64,000 nt of DNA. Source: Methanothermococcus thermolithotrophicus DSM 2095 (GTDB lineage: Archaea > AGJL01 > Methanococci > Methanococcales > Methanococcaceae). Below the pieces are notes generated by a model. That model made no database searches. It saw only the letters and a program-made list of their open reading frames with translations, and had not been told where the DNA came from. The translations under genes were made by a program, and so were the position numbers. The stretch covers positions 1,558,902 to 1,622,901 of the forward strand of contig NZ_OX296583.1 in NCBI RefSeq assembly GCF_946463545.1, given 5' to 3'. Of the stretch, positions 37,237 through 46,871 are shown one piece after another (position 1 is the stretch's first letter; each line of letters opens with the position of its first letter).

Positions 37237-37860
37237 TTGAATAGTAAAGATCATAAAACACTTAAAGGTCTTGGAAAGGTTGAAAAAAAATTTAAAGATT
37301 CTATTTTTATCGGATATGCAGCTCCTGTAGAAAGTGAGGAGGAAGCAAAGAACTTCATAAACAAAATAAAAAATTTTCACAGCGATGCATCCCACAACGT
37401 CTATGCTTATATCGTTAGAAATGGTCCAGAATTTGCCATTAAGTACGACGACGATGGGGAACCTAAAGGGAGCTCAGGAAAACCTGTAATGAAGATTTTA
37501 GAACATAAAGGCATAGAAAATGTAGTGGTAGTTGTTACACGTTATTTTGGCGGGACAAAATTAGGTTATGGAGGTTTAGTTAAAGCCTATAGCGAGACTG
37601 CCAGCGATTCTATAGAAAACGCGGGAATTATTGAAGTTTATGAAATGGAATATTTTGAAGTAGAGCTCCCATACAACTTGTTTAACGCCGTAAAGAATAT
37701 GATAGAAAATCGAGGGACGATAGTTAAAGAAACGTATAGTGACTGTGTGGTTTTTGGTATAGAAGTTAAAAAAGGAACTGCTGATGAAGTTATACATGAG
37801 ATATTGGATCTAACAAAAGGTCAGGTAAAAATAAATCGTTCTGCGAATGCGAATGAGTGA
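37237..37860 (+). CDS. IMPACT/YigZ (UPF0029) family protein
   Basis: A 207-residue protein with the UPF0029 core KIKNFHSDASHNVYAYIV, YDDDGEPKGSSGKPVM and VVVTRYFGGTKLGYGGLVKAYS, followed by a C-terminal DUF1949-like ferredoxin-fold domain. The eukaryotic relative IMPACT regulates Gcn2; the prokaryotic role is unclear. TTG 37237 after AGGGG (37227-37231) is the preferred start; TTG 37222 is in frame but has no ribosome site. Confidence 0.87.
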   Translation: MNSKDHKTLKGLGKVEKKFKDSIFIGYAAPVESEEEAKNFINKIKNFHSDASHNVYAYIVRNGPEFAIKYDDDGEPKGSSGKPVMKILEHKGIENVVVVVTRYFGGTKLGYGGLVKAYSETASDSIENAGIIEVYEMEYFEVELPYNLFNAVKNMIENRGTIVKETYSDCVVFGIEVKKGTADEVIHEILDLTKGQVKINRSANANE

Positions 37861-38037
37861 TACAAATATTACATTAAATTAATTAGGATTTGCTTAACAA
37901 TTCTATTTGATACATATTAGTTTTTAGTTATTAATTACAGACGTCTATACTGCGGATACCAATATTGATAAACATTCTTTTAAGTATCGTTATACACTAT
38001 AGAGGTAATTTTATGGCATGCTTATAAGGTGATAGTT

Positions 38038-40647
38038 GTGAAAGGTCAAAAAGAAAAACTATTTTATGATATGTTAAATAACATATTCATTGGTGCTAAA
38101 ATCGAAGGAGATTCTGGATATGTTAATTTAATGAGGATAAAATCCAATTACTACAATAAAGTGTTTGAGGAAATTGGTAAAGAAATAAATAAACGATTAA
38201 ATGAGTTCCCAGAGTTTAGGGAAGAAATGTTTAATAAATTGTATTCTTTCTTTAAAACATATTTTAACGAAGCTGGGGCAATATACTTTAATCAAACACC
38301 GTTAAAATCAAAAGTATATGAGAAGGTTTATTCCAATAACAAAGATGTTATACTGTTCTGGAAAACTCATATGCTGTATTATGTGAAAACAGACAAATTA
38401 TGGAACAATTTAAAAATAGAATTCGACAATGGAAAAGGAGATATTTACAAAGTATCATTTAATGTTTCAGAATTGGAACATAAAAAAGCAAATGAAAAAA
38501 AGAGCGTTATTTATGAGTTATCTAAAATAAATAATAATGATATAATGTTTAATGTTTTGTATTCTGAAAGAGGTAAGAAAACAAAAATAAACGATATTTT
38601 AAAAGAGTTTAAGAAAAAAGATGTTAATTTAGACGAAGAACAATTGAAAAGAATCTTTAGGATCTTTGAAAGACAGAATGAAGTTGATTATTTTATAAAC
38701 AAAAATGCGGAACAGTTTTTAAAAGAACATTTTGATCTGTATCTAAAAAATTATATTTTTGATGATGAAAGTATATTCGATGAAAAGAGATTGAAGGAGC
38801 TGAAGTCATTAAAAGAAATTGCATATATGATTATTGATTTCATTGCACAGTTTGAGGATGAACTAGTGAGGATATGGAATAAACCAAAATTCGTTTTAAA
38901 TTCTAACTATGTAATCACATTGGACAGGATTTATGATAAGAACGGAATTGATGTTATTGAATACATATTAAATGCTAAAGGTATTGAAAAACAGATTGAG
39001 GAATGGAAGGAGTTAGGGTTCATTGATAATGATTTTAAATTGAGTGATGTGTTCATAAATACCTTGGCTGGAAAAAGTTTGAACCCAAAATATCAGTTTT
39101 TACCAGTAGATACAAAATATTTCGATGAAGATGTTAAGTTTAAGATTTTAATGTTATTTGGTAATTTAGATGACGAATTAGATGGGTGGTTAATTAAGAG
39201 TGAAAACTATCAAGCACTCAATACAATTTTGCCCAAATTTAGGGATAAAGTGCAGACAATTTATATCGATCCACCGTTTAATTTAGGGACCAACGCCGAT
39301 TTTTTATATGATGTGAGCTACAAGGATGCAACCTGGATTACAATATTAGAAAATAGAATAAGATTAGGAAAGGATCTATTGAATAATAGAGGATGTATTT
39401 TTGTTAGATGCGATTATAATGGAAATGCCTATGTTAGGTTATTAATGAATGAGATTTTTGGCGAGGAAAATTTTAGAAATGAAATTTTGATAAACAGGAA
39501 AAGACAAAGCATGGGAACCCCAAATAAATTTGAAGTTGAAAGTGAATATCTTTATTTGTATTCAAAAAATGAAAGCTTTATGAAAAAAGATTTGTATAAA
39601 AGTAGAAGCATTTTGGACTTTAAATGGACAGGGTTTTTAAAACAAGGGGAGAGAAATCCAAAAGAAAGAGTATTTTTTGGAAAAACATTATATCCCCCAA
39701 AAAACCAGCATTTTTCATTAATACAAGAAAAAGTTGATAAGCTGATAAAAGAGCATTACTTGAGATTAAAATGCAAAAAATGTAGGTCAATATATTATTG
39801 GGACGAATCTGAAAGTAAAGAGGAATTTATATCTAAAATATTAAAAAACCGTAAAGAATCGTTTAAGTATCTAGATATAAAGCCAGACACGAAAGTTTAT
39901 GGTATCAGTAAATTGGATAAATGTTTAAACTGTGGAGGGGATGATTGGAAAGTTGAATATTTAACATCGGATAAAATAAAAATCACCGACAATTGGAAAG
40001 ATATAGCATCGTATTCCGATAATTTCAAATTTTCAACGGAAAATTCAGAAATCCTATTAAAACGTGTTATCCAATCCACATCAAACGAAGGAGATTTAAT
40101 TTTAGATTTCTTCTGTGGAAGTGGGACAACAATAGCAACGGCACACAAACTAAAAAGAAAGTGGATTGGAATTGAAATGGGGGAACACTTTTACACAGTT
40201 ATACTTCCTAGAATGAAAAAAGTCCTATTCTACGATAAATCAGGAATATCAAAAGAAAAAGATGTTAAAGATATATATAACAAAGATAACACAGGCGGAT
40301 TCTTTAAATACTATGAATTGGAGCAGTACGAACATACATTGAAAAAAGCAGTTTATGAACCATCAGAACCATTAATGGAGTATGTTGGGACTCCAATACA
40401 TAAACAGTACGTATTCTTAAAAGATAAGAAGTTTTTAGACGCTTTAGAATTGGATTATGAAAACAATAAAACAAAAATTAATTGGGACACCATCTACAAA
40501 AACATAGATTTGGCAGAGACATTATCAAACCTAACTGGAAGGAAAATAAAGAGAATAGCGAAGGATTATGTTATCCTTGAAAATGATGAAAAAATTGAAT
40601 TTGACGATATTGATTTCAAATTAATAAAACCATTAATTTGGTGGTAA
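38038..40647 (+). CDS. Type III-like DNA methyltransferase (Mod) with long N-terminal extension
   Basis: An 869-residue N6/N4-type methyltransferase of beta-class order: catalytic motif IV DPPFNLG near residue 410 comes before the SAM motif DFFCGSGTT near residue 690. A zinc-ribbon-like pair CKKC (about residue 579) and CLNCGGD (about 629) lies within the target-recognition region. The first ~390 residues are not recognised and exceed usual Mod proteins. GTG 38038 follows AAGGTGAT. It is the first of three tightly packed genes: 1 bp to the middle gene and then 3 bp to the helicase-nuclease, a restriction-modification operon. Confidence 0.88.
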   Translation: MKGQKEKLFYDMLNNIFIGAKIEGDSGYVNLMRIKSNYYNKVFEEIGKEINKRLNEFPEFREEMFNKLYSFFKTYFNEAGAIYFNQTPLKSKVYEKVYSNNKDVILFWKTHMLYYVKTDKLWNNLKIEFDNGKGDIYKVSFNVSELEHKKANEKKSVIYELSKINNNDIMFNVLYSERGKKTKINDILKEFKKKDVNLDEEQLKRIFRIFERQNEVDYFINKNAEQFLKEHFDLYLKNYIFDDESIFDEKRLKELKSLKEIAYMIIDFIAQFEDELVRIWNKPKFVLNSNYVITLDRIYDKNGIDVIEYILNAKGIEKQIEEWKELGFIDNDFKLSDVFINTLAGKSLNPKYQFLPVDTKYFDEDVKFKILMLFGNLDDELDGWLIKSENYQALNTILPKFRDKVQTIYIDPPFNLGTNADFLYDVSYKDATWITILENRIRLGKDLLNNRGCIFVRCDYNGNAYVRLLMNEIFGEENFRNEILINRKRQSMGTPNKFEVESEYLYLYSKNESFMKKDLYKSRSILDFKWTGFLKQGERNPKERVFFGKTLYPPKNQHFSLIQEKVDKLIKEHYLRLKCKKCRSIYYWDESESKEEFISKILKNRKESFKYLDIKPDTKVYGISKLDKCLNCGGDDWKVEYLTSDKIKITDNWKDIASYSDNFKFSTENSEILLKRVIQSTSNEGDLILDFFCGSGTTIATAHKLKRKWIGIEMGEHFYTVILPRMKKVLFYDKSGISKEKDVKDIYNKDNTGGFFKYYELEQYEHTLKKAVYEPSEPLMEYVGTPIHKQYVFLKDKKFLDALELDYENNKTKINWDTIYKNIDLAETLSNLTGRKIKRIAKDYVILENDEKIEFDDIDFKLIKPLIWW

Positions 40648-40648
40648 A

Positions 40649-41590
40649 TTGGTAATACCCAGTAATTTTTCCCAGTGGATGAGAACTAATTTATTAAGTG
40701 CATGGAGGGGGTTGATTACACAAGATATCGACTTAATTGCATTTGATAATAATCTTAATTCATTTATCTTGATTGAAGAAAAGAACAAACCTTACGCCCC
40801 TATATCTATTTCACAAGCAATATGTTTCAAAATGTTGGATGAACTTCTTAATCTACAAATACAATGTCACTATTGTGGAAGTTATTTAATCTACTACATA
40901 AAGGAAAGTACCAATGACGAGAAAATCTGGATAAATCCACCACTTGTAAGGGGGAGAGAATTTTCTTATAAAATGGGAAATACCGATAATATTTCTAGTT
41001 TAGATAAAAAGGGCCTCACGAATTTAATATATAATAGTAGTGGATTTTCACATTTGGAACATACCTATAGGAATAATTGGTATCAGGATGTAGTTAATGC
41101 ATTTGTAAATAAACTTTGGGATTGTGGGGAAATCCCTCCTTATGAGGGGACAAAAAAAGAAAGGTCGATGTATAGAAACTCATACATTTATGAACCATCC
41201 GAGAATATGAAAAACATAAACTGGATTTTTATAAACTATTGTACTGGATATTTTATATTAATTGAAGAGAAACAGGATAGTGATGGAAATTATATGCCAA
41301 ATTCCGATGAATCACAGATGATGGATAAAATTCATAAAATATTTATCGGCGCCAACAATACCAACTTATCACTTTCAGATAATGAAAAAGTGAAAAATCC
41401 AAGAAGTAAAAAACCATATGAATATTTAGGATATTTCTTATTGGAATTTGAAGGAAAAGGTCCTGAGGATTCCGATAATATATATTTAAATCATCAAAAA
41501 ATTACAAAAGAAGATTTAATAGCATTTTTAAATTTAAATTCGCAGAGCTCGAAACAAATAGCGAAAAACTACATGCATAAATGGTGGTAA
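40649..41590 (+). CDS. Middle protein of the RM operon, possible duplicated PD-(D/E)XK-like nuclease
   Basis: A 313-residue protein of unknown family. It contains two similar blocks: QDIDLIAFDNNLNSFILIEEKNK (about residues 25-47) and a later GYFILIEEKQDSDG. Each ends in hydrophobic-EEK, which resembles the E-x-K part of PD-(D/E)XK nucleases, with ID-x-x-A-FD as a potential acidic element in the first block. It starts at TTG 40649 after GGTGGT, overlapping the end of mod's ribosome context. Its fixed place between mod and res suggests a third subunit (nuclease, specificity or inhibitor); this is inference. Confidence 0.6.
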   Translation: MVIPSNFSQWMRTNLLSAWRGLITQDIDLIAFDNNLNSFILIEEKNKPYAPISISQAICFKMLDELLNLQIQCHYCGSYLIYYIKESTNDEKIWINPPLVRGREFSYKMGNTDNISSLDKKGLTNLIYNSSGFSHLEHTYRNNWYQDVVNAFVNKLWDCGEIPPYEGTKKERSMYRNSYIYEPSENMKNINWIFINYCTGYFILIEEKQDSDGNYMPNSDESQMMDKIHKIFIGANNTNLSLSDNEKVKNPRSKKPYEYLGYFLLEFEGKGPEDSDNIYLNHQKITKEDLIAFLNLNSQSSKQIAKNYMHKWW

Positions 41591-41593
41591 TTA

Positions 41594-44500
41594 ATGCCGC
41601 AAAATGAGAGAATTCCAACACTTTATCAAGAGTATGTGGAAAACATACCTGACCACATACTTCCACCTGAGTGGACCATTCAAAACCTGGATAAATTTTC
41701 GAAAAATAAATCATTGTTTAAATACCAGATAGAAGCACTCACAAATATTCTAAAATTATTATACGATTACTACAGCATGACCGTCCCATATTCAAAGAAT
41801 GAAACTGAAGAAACAAATTTGAATAGAAAACAGGAGTTTTATAATAAAATAGAGCGAATGAATGAGAGATGGATTAAACCGCTGGAAATTACAAATAAAA
41901 AAAATAAACCTTTATTTGATAAATTAAAAGAATTCTACCAAATAGAGGAAAAAAGAAACTACGAAAAAATACACTTCTACAATTTTATAAATAGGGCGAG
42001 TTTCTGGATGGCAACAGGTAGTGGAAAAACCATAGTTATAATAAAATTAGTGGAGATTTTAAACAGCCTTATCAACTCAAATCAAATACCCGACAACGAC
42101 ATAGTTATCTTAACACAAAGGGATGATTTAATAGAACAGATAAAAGAACATATTGAAGAGTACAACAGCAACAACTCTAAGAAAATAAAAGTATGGGATT
42201 TAAAAAAATATGAGGAAGTGAAAAGCGGACGGGAATCAGTAAATAAAAATGACATAAACATATTTATTTACCGTTCAGACCTTGTGGGAGATGAAGAAAC
42301 GGTTAGTAAGAAAGAAGCAGGGAAGAGGATTGACTATGAAACCATTGAAAATGATGGAAAATGGTATTTAATATTGGATGAAGCACATAAGGGGGATAAA
42401 AGCGATTCAAAGAGACAGATGTATTATTCCATAATGTCAAGGAATGGATTTTTATTTAATTTCTCTGCAAGTTTTACTGATGATTGGGACATATTAACAA
42501 CCGTTTATAATTTTAATCTCCCTGAATTCATAACCAAAGGATACGGAAAGCAGATATTCATATCTACACAGGATTTATCGGCATTTGGTAGGGATAAAAA
42601 AGACTTCGATAATGAAGAAAAAAAGAAAATAGTTTTAAAAACCCTAATTCTCTTAACCTATCTCAAAAAAATTAAAGAATCAATAGACGACAAAACCAGA
42701 GATTTGGGATTGCAAACATACCACAATCCTATGTTAATATCGTTGGTGAATTCAGTTAATACAAAAGAATCAGATTTAGAAATGTTCTTCAAGGTATTGG
42801 AAGATATTGCAAAAGGAGAGCTATCCAATGAGATCATATTAAATGCAAAGGATGAATTACGGAATGAATTCATAACCAATCCAAAATACTACATAGGAAA
42901 TGGAACTATACACATGGATATCGAGGAATTATCAAATATAAACCTTAACGATGTCTTAAAGTACATATTCAATGCATCGTCAAAGGGGAGTATCGAGGTT
43001 ATAAAACTTCCACAGAATAAAGAGGAATTAATTTTCAAATTAAAAACATCTGATAAACCATTTGCATTAATAAAAATAGGGGACATATCCACCTGGTTAA
43101 GAGATAAACTAACTCACTACGATATAATAGAATCCTATGACAGTGAGAGTTATTTTGAAAATCTTAACAAAAATGATAATATAAACATCTTAATGGGATC
43201 AAGAGCATTTTATGAAGGATGGGACTCAAATAGGCCTAACATAATGATATTTATAAACATAGGCAAAGGGGATGCTAAAAAATATGTAATTCAATCCATA
43301 GGAAGAGGGGTGAGAATTGAGCCAGTTAAAGGAAAAAGAAAAAGATTGAATAAATTGTATCATGAAGATGAGACAATAGAAAGGATATACGAGAGCTTGG
43401 ATAATAAACTAATATGCCCAATAGAAACCTTGTTCGTATATGGAACCAATAAAAAGAACATTGAGGCAGTTTTAGAAGGGATGAAATCTGAGAAAAAAAC
43501 ACTTGGAGAAACCATCGAGTTAATGAAAAATAATGGGAAAATTGAACATATTGGCGGAGAAATTGAATTGTTAGTTCCAGTTTATAAAGACACCTCCAAG
43601 AAATATAATATAAATGAACTACCGAAATTCGAAGGAAACAAGGAATTACTACAAAAATACATTGAATGGCTGTCAGACGATAGACTTCTTTATGCATTGT
43701 TATCTGAGTATAATGATGACATTGACGCCAATACAATAGCAAGGTTAAAAGAATATATTAAAAACGGAGAGTTTGAGGAAAATAATAATAGTAGTAGTGG
43801 TAGGCACATCCTATATCAGCTCAATGGATTAATTAAGCACATTAACATTGTTCCAAAAGAATTTGATAAATTTGAAAGTGTGCATGACAGGATTGTTCAT
43901 TTCAATAGAATAAATGTATTTTTAGATGACGATGAGGTTGAGGAATTAAAGAAATGTATTGAGGATGTAAAGGGATATGGGAATATCGACAGAGCAAAAG
44001 AAAAATACAAAGAAGAGCTCAGGTCTGGTATAATAGATGTTGATCAATATACTAAAAAGATCGAAAGATTAACAGACACTGTTAAAAAAGAAAAACAGTT
44101 TAAAGATTTGAAAATCAAATATATAGCAGAGCATTATTATGTTCCAGTGATTATAGCAGAGAATGAAAAAAATAACTATATAAACCATATTGTAAAGGTC
44201 GAAAGTGAAAGAAAATTTATTGAAAAATTAGAGGAGTATTTAAAAAAAGGAGGAGAATTTTTCAAACATTTTGATTGGTGGATGTTCAGCAAGATTGATG
44301 AACATTTAGACGATGTAGGTATTCCTTATTATTATGCAAAATACAACAAAATAAGGGAGTACAAACCAGATTTTATATTCTGGCTAAAAAAAGGAAATGA
44401 TTATTATATTTTGTTCATAGATCCAAAAGGATTTGAACATTCCGACTACAATTGGAAAATCAGAGGATATAAAGATATTTTTGAAAATAAAAATGGAGGT

Positions 44501-44644
44501 ATTAGAACATTTCGCTACAAAGATTATAATGTGAAGATCTATCTTGCATTATATACTGTCGATAGAAATAAAGTCCCTCCAGCATGTAGAAAATATTGGA
44601 TAGATGATTTCGATAGATTAATGAACGATTGGGACATCATATAA
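41594..44644 (+). CDS. Type III-like restriction subunit (Res), SF2 helicase-nuclease
   Basis: A 1016-residue protein. The superfamily 2 motor has Walker A MATGSGKT near residue 140, DEAH box LDEAHKGD near 261, and motif VI QSIGRGVRIEP. The C terminus carries PDFIFWLKKGNDYYILFIDPKG (about residue 925), a PD-(D/E)XK nuclease motif as in type III Res subunits. ATG 41594 is preceded by GGTGGT. With Mod it should cleave unmodified DNA after ATP-driven scanning. The long linker regions are charged and low in recognisable domains. Confidence 0.87.
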   Translation: MPQNERIPTLYQEYVENIPDHILPPEWTIQNLDKFSKNKSLFKYQIEALTNILKLLYDYYSMTVPYSKNETEETNLNRKQEFYNKIERMNERWIKPLEITNKKNKPLFDKLKEFYQIEEKRNYEKIHFYNFINRASFWMATGSGKTIVIIKLVEILNSLINSNQIPDNDIVILTQRDDLIEQIKEHIEEYNSNNSKKIKVWDLKKYEEVKSGRESVNKNDINIFIYRSDLVGDEETVSKKEAGKRIDYETIENDGKWYLILDEAHKGDKSDSKRQMYYSIMSRNGFLFNFSASFTDDWDILTTVYNFNLPEFITKGYGKQIFISTQDLSAFGRDKKDFDNEEKKKIVLKTLILLTYLKKIKESIDDKTRDLGLQTYHNPMLISLVNSVNTKESDLEMFFKVLEDIAKGELSNEIILNAKDELRNEFITNPKYYIGNGTIHMDIEELSNINLNDVLKYIFNASSKGSIEVIKLPQNKEELIFKLKTSDKPFALIKIGDISTWLRDKLTHYDIIESYDSESYFENLNKNDNINILMGSRAFYEGWDSNRPNIMIFINIGKGDAKKYVIQSIGRGVRIEPVKGKRKRLNKLYHEDETIERIYESLDNKLICPIETLFVYGTNKKNIEAVLEGMKSEKKTLGETIELMKNNGKIEHIGGEIELLVPVYKDTSKKYNINELPKFEGNKELLQKYIEWLSDDRLLYALLSEYNDDIDANTIARLKEYIKNGEFEENNNSSSGRHILYQLNGLIKHINIVPKEFDKFESVHDRIVHFNRINVFLDDDEVEELKKCIEDVKGYGNIDRAKEKYKEELRSGIIDVDQYTKKIERLTDTVKKEKQFKDLKIKYIAEHYYVPVIIAENEKNNYINHIVKVESERKFIEKLEEYLKKGGEFFKHFDWWMFSKIDEHLDDVGIPYYYAKYNKIREYKPDFIFWLKKGNDYYILFIDPKGFEHSDYNWKIRGYKDIFENKNGGIRTFRYKDYNVKIYLALYTVDRNKVPPACRKYWIDDFDRLMNDWDII

Positions 44645-44692
44645 AAACATGTTAAATAATATTATACTTAATTAGTATATTTTGGGGGTATT

Positions 44693-46684
44693 ATGAAACT
44701 CAAATCAATTATTGCAATTATTCTTTTAACCATGATTTCAAGTAGTTTTGCAGTTGAAACGAACGAAATGAGTGGAGAACTACAGAAGCTAGATGGAAAC
44801 AGTTGTGACAGTTTTTTACCTGCTGGAAACTGCATTTCAATAGTGGCTCCAGCCGTAGCTCAGACAGATTATGGATACGTTGGAGTTCCAGTAAATATTG
44901 AGGTTACAGTTTCCAAAGGCAATGGACACGTTTATATGGATACAATGCCTTTAACAGATTTGGATATGCAAGGTTCGGCAAGAATAGCTGCAAAGGTTGC
45001 CTTTGACATATGTGGAAAGAATCAGAAGGATTATGATGTTCACTATGTCATAAGATCGGATGTGCCCATAATAGGAGGACCATCTGCAGGAGCTACTTTG
45101 AGTGTAGCCACAATTGCAGCATTAAACAACTGGAGCATTAACAAAAATGTTATGATGACTGGTATGATTAGTCCAGATGGAAGTATAGGACCAGTTGGCG
45201 GAATAATTGAAAAAATGGAAGCTGCTAAAGGCGAAAATGCCGAGTACTTTTTAATACCTAGTGGTGAAAGATACATAAATACCAGTAATGGAAGAATAGA
45301 TGCCGTTGAGTATGGAAATAGATTGGGAATTAAGGTAATAGAGGTAAAGAGTATTTACGATGCCATATACTACTTTACAAATTACAAAGTATCAGAATAT
45401 GAGTATCCACCTAACCCATTAGTTGAAGAAGAGTATTCAAAAATGATGGAAAAGTTATCGAAGCAAGTACTTGAAAAATCTAAAAATAAGTACACTACAG
45501 TTAAACAAAAACTTGAAACTAACTATATGAATTATGAACTAAGGCAGGCATTGGAGAATCAGCTGAAAAATGCTGAAAACACGATGATGGATTCAAATCA
45601 GCTTTATCTAAATAAATATTATTATGCATCAACTTCAAAGAGCTTTAATGCCTTGATTACACTTGAAACAATAGATGCTACATTAAAGTACCATGACGGT
45701 GGGGATGTTAAAGAGTACCTACTGGACATTCAAAAAGGCCTTGAGTATAAAAAGGAATATATAAACAGTCATAAAATATCAAAAGGGAATATTGAATATA
45801 TTATAGCATCTAAAAGTAGGATCTACGAAAGTGAAGAACTACTTGATGAGGCCTGGAAAAATTATTATACTGGCAAAACACAGTCTGCAATAGAATATGG
45901 TGCTTATGCAAAATTAAGGGGAGAAAGTGCCGTATGGTGGCTAAATTTAGGTGATAATTCAAGCCTGGATTCGAATACTCAAGAAAAACAGGAAAATCTA
46001 AAAACTTCAAATAATGTGATAGATGAAAGTGAATTGAAGTTTTTGGCACAGGAATACTTAGATAACTCTGAAATTGTGGTAATATATTCCTCAATGGTTT
46101 TGCCATCTACGCTGACGGTGGATGCCACTAAAAGTTTAGAGGATGCTAAAAAATACTACAATAAAAAAGAATACTTACTAGCAATCTCAAAAAGTATTGA
46201 TGCCAATGTATATGCAACAACGTCACTTGATTTCATGGGAGACACCGATTATTTAAAAAACCTCGCAAGAAAAAAAATAAATATGGTTGAGAATTACGGC
46301 TTAAACAAGAACGATAACGATATTAAATATATTCCAGTATCTGCTTTAGGTTACTACGAATACGCCGATAGCCTCGATGATAAAGTTTCAAAAATTCTGT
46401 ACTATAAATACTCAATAGCTTACGCCCAAATGAATATTGATATTTTAAAGCAGTTTGGCAGTAGTAGCCAAATTAGCACCATAGAAAAAACCGAAGTCCA
46501 AAAATTTCAGGGGGACGGTCTTAAAGATGGTCAAAACGACCAAATGGGGCATAATGCCACAAAATCATTTGAAGTCAATAAATTGGGCATAATATTGAAT
46601 ATTTCATACTTGATTATAGGTTTGATATGTGGTGTAGTTGTAGGTTATACTTACAGATCTAGAATATCAAAAAATAATAAATAA
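44693..46684 (+). CDS. Secreted, membrane-anchored Lon-type (S16) protease-like protein
   Basis: A 663-residue protein with signal peptide KLKSIIAIILLTMISSSFAV. An S16 peptidase domain follows, without an ATPase: Ser in IIGGPSAGATLS and Lys in GGIIEKMEAAK, with GMISPDGSIGPVGG. About 400 residues of helical, Tyr/Lys-rich repeats follow, and then one C-terminal membrane helix (LNISYLIIGLICGVVVGYTY) and a basic tail. It thus acts outside the membrane and cannot be ATP-driven. The role may be in envelope protein processing (inference). It is distinct from cytosolic-facing LonB at 20166. Confidence 0.85.
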   Translation: MKLKSIIAIILLTMISSSFAVETNEMSGELQKLDGNSCDSFLPAGNCISIVAPAVAQTDYGYVGVPVNIEVTVSKGNGHVYMDTMPLTDLDMQGSARIAAKVAFDICGKNQKDYDVHYVIRSDVPIIGGPSAGATLSVATIAALNNWSINKNVMMTGMISPDGSIGPVGGIIEKMEAAKGENAEYFLIPSGERYINTSNGRIDAVEYGNRLGIKVIEVKSIYDAIYYFTNYKVSEYEYPPNPLVEEEYSKMMEKLSKQVLEKSKNKYTTVKQKLETNYMNYELRQALENQLKNAENTMMDSNQLYLNKYYYASTSKSFNALITLETIDATLKYHDGGDVKEYLLDIQKGLEYKKEYINSHKISKGNIEYIIASKSRIYESEELLDEAWKNYYTGKTQSAIEYGAYAKLRGESAVWWLNLGDNSSLDSNTQEKQENLKTSNNVIDESELKFLAQEYLDNSEIVVIYSSMVLPSTLTVDATKSLEDAKKYYNKKEYLLAISKSIDANVYATTSLDFMGDTDYLKNLARKKINMVENYGLNKNDNDIKYIPVSALGYYEYADSLDDKVSKILYYKYSIAYAQMNIDILKQFGSSSQISTIEKTEVQKFQGDGLKDGQNDQMGHNATKSFEVNKLGIILNISYLIIGLICGVVVGYTYRSRISKNNK

Positions 46685-46871
46685 AAAAACTGTTAAAATA
46701 TAATTGCTCAAATTAATTAAATGATAAACACCATACTATATACTTTATAATTTTTTTAGGTTGTTGAGATATATAGTCTCAAAACTCAAAAATAGATCCA
46801 ATCATACATTTTAATGACTACTAATTTTATGAAACATGATATGGTTTATTATAATCGTTTATGGTGATGAT

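Noticed and set aside
38038-44644. BREX or DISARM interpretation of the methylase-helicase locus
   Set aside because: No PglZ phosphatase, BrxC/L, DrmA/B or PLD nuclease is present; Mod and Res motifs fit a type III-like system better.
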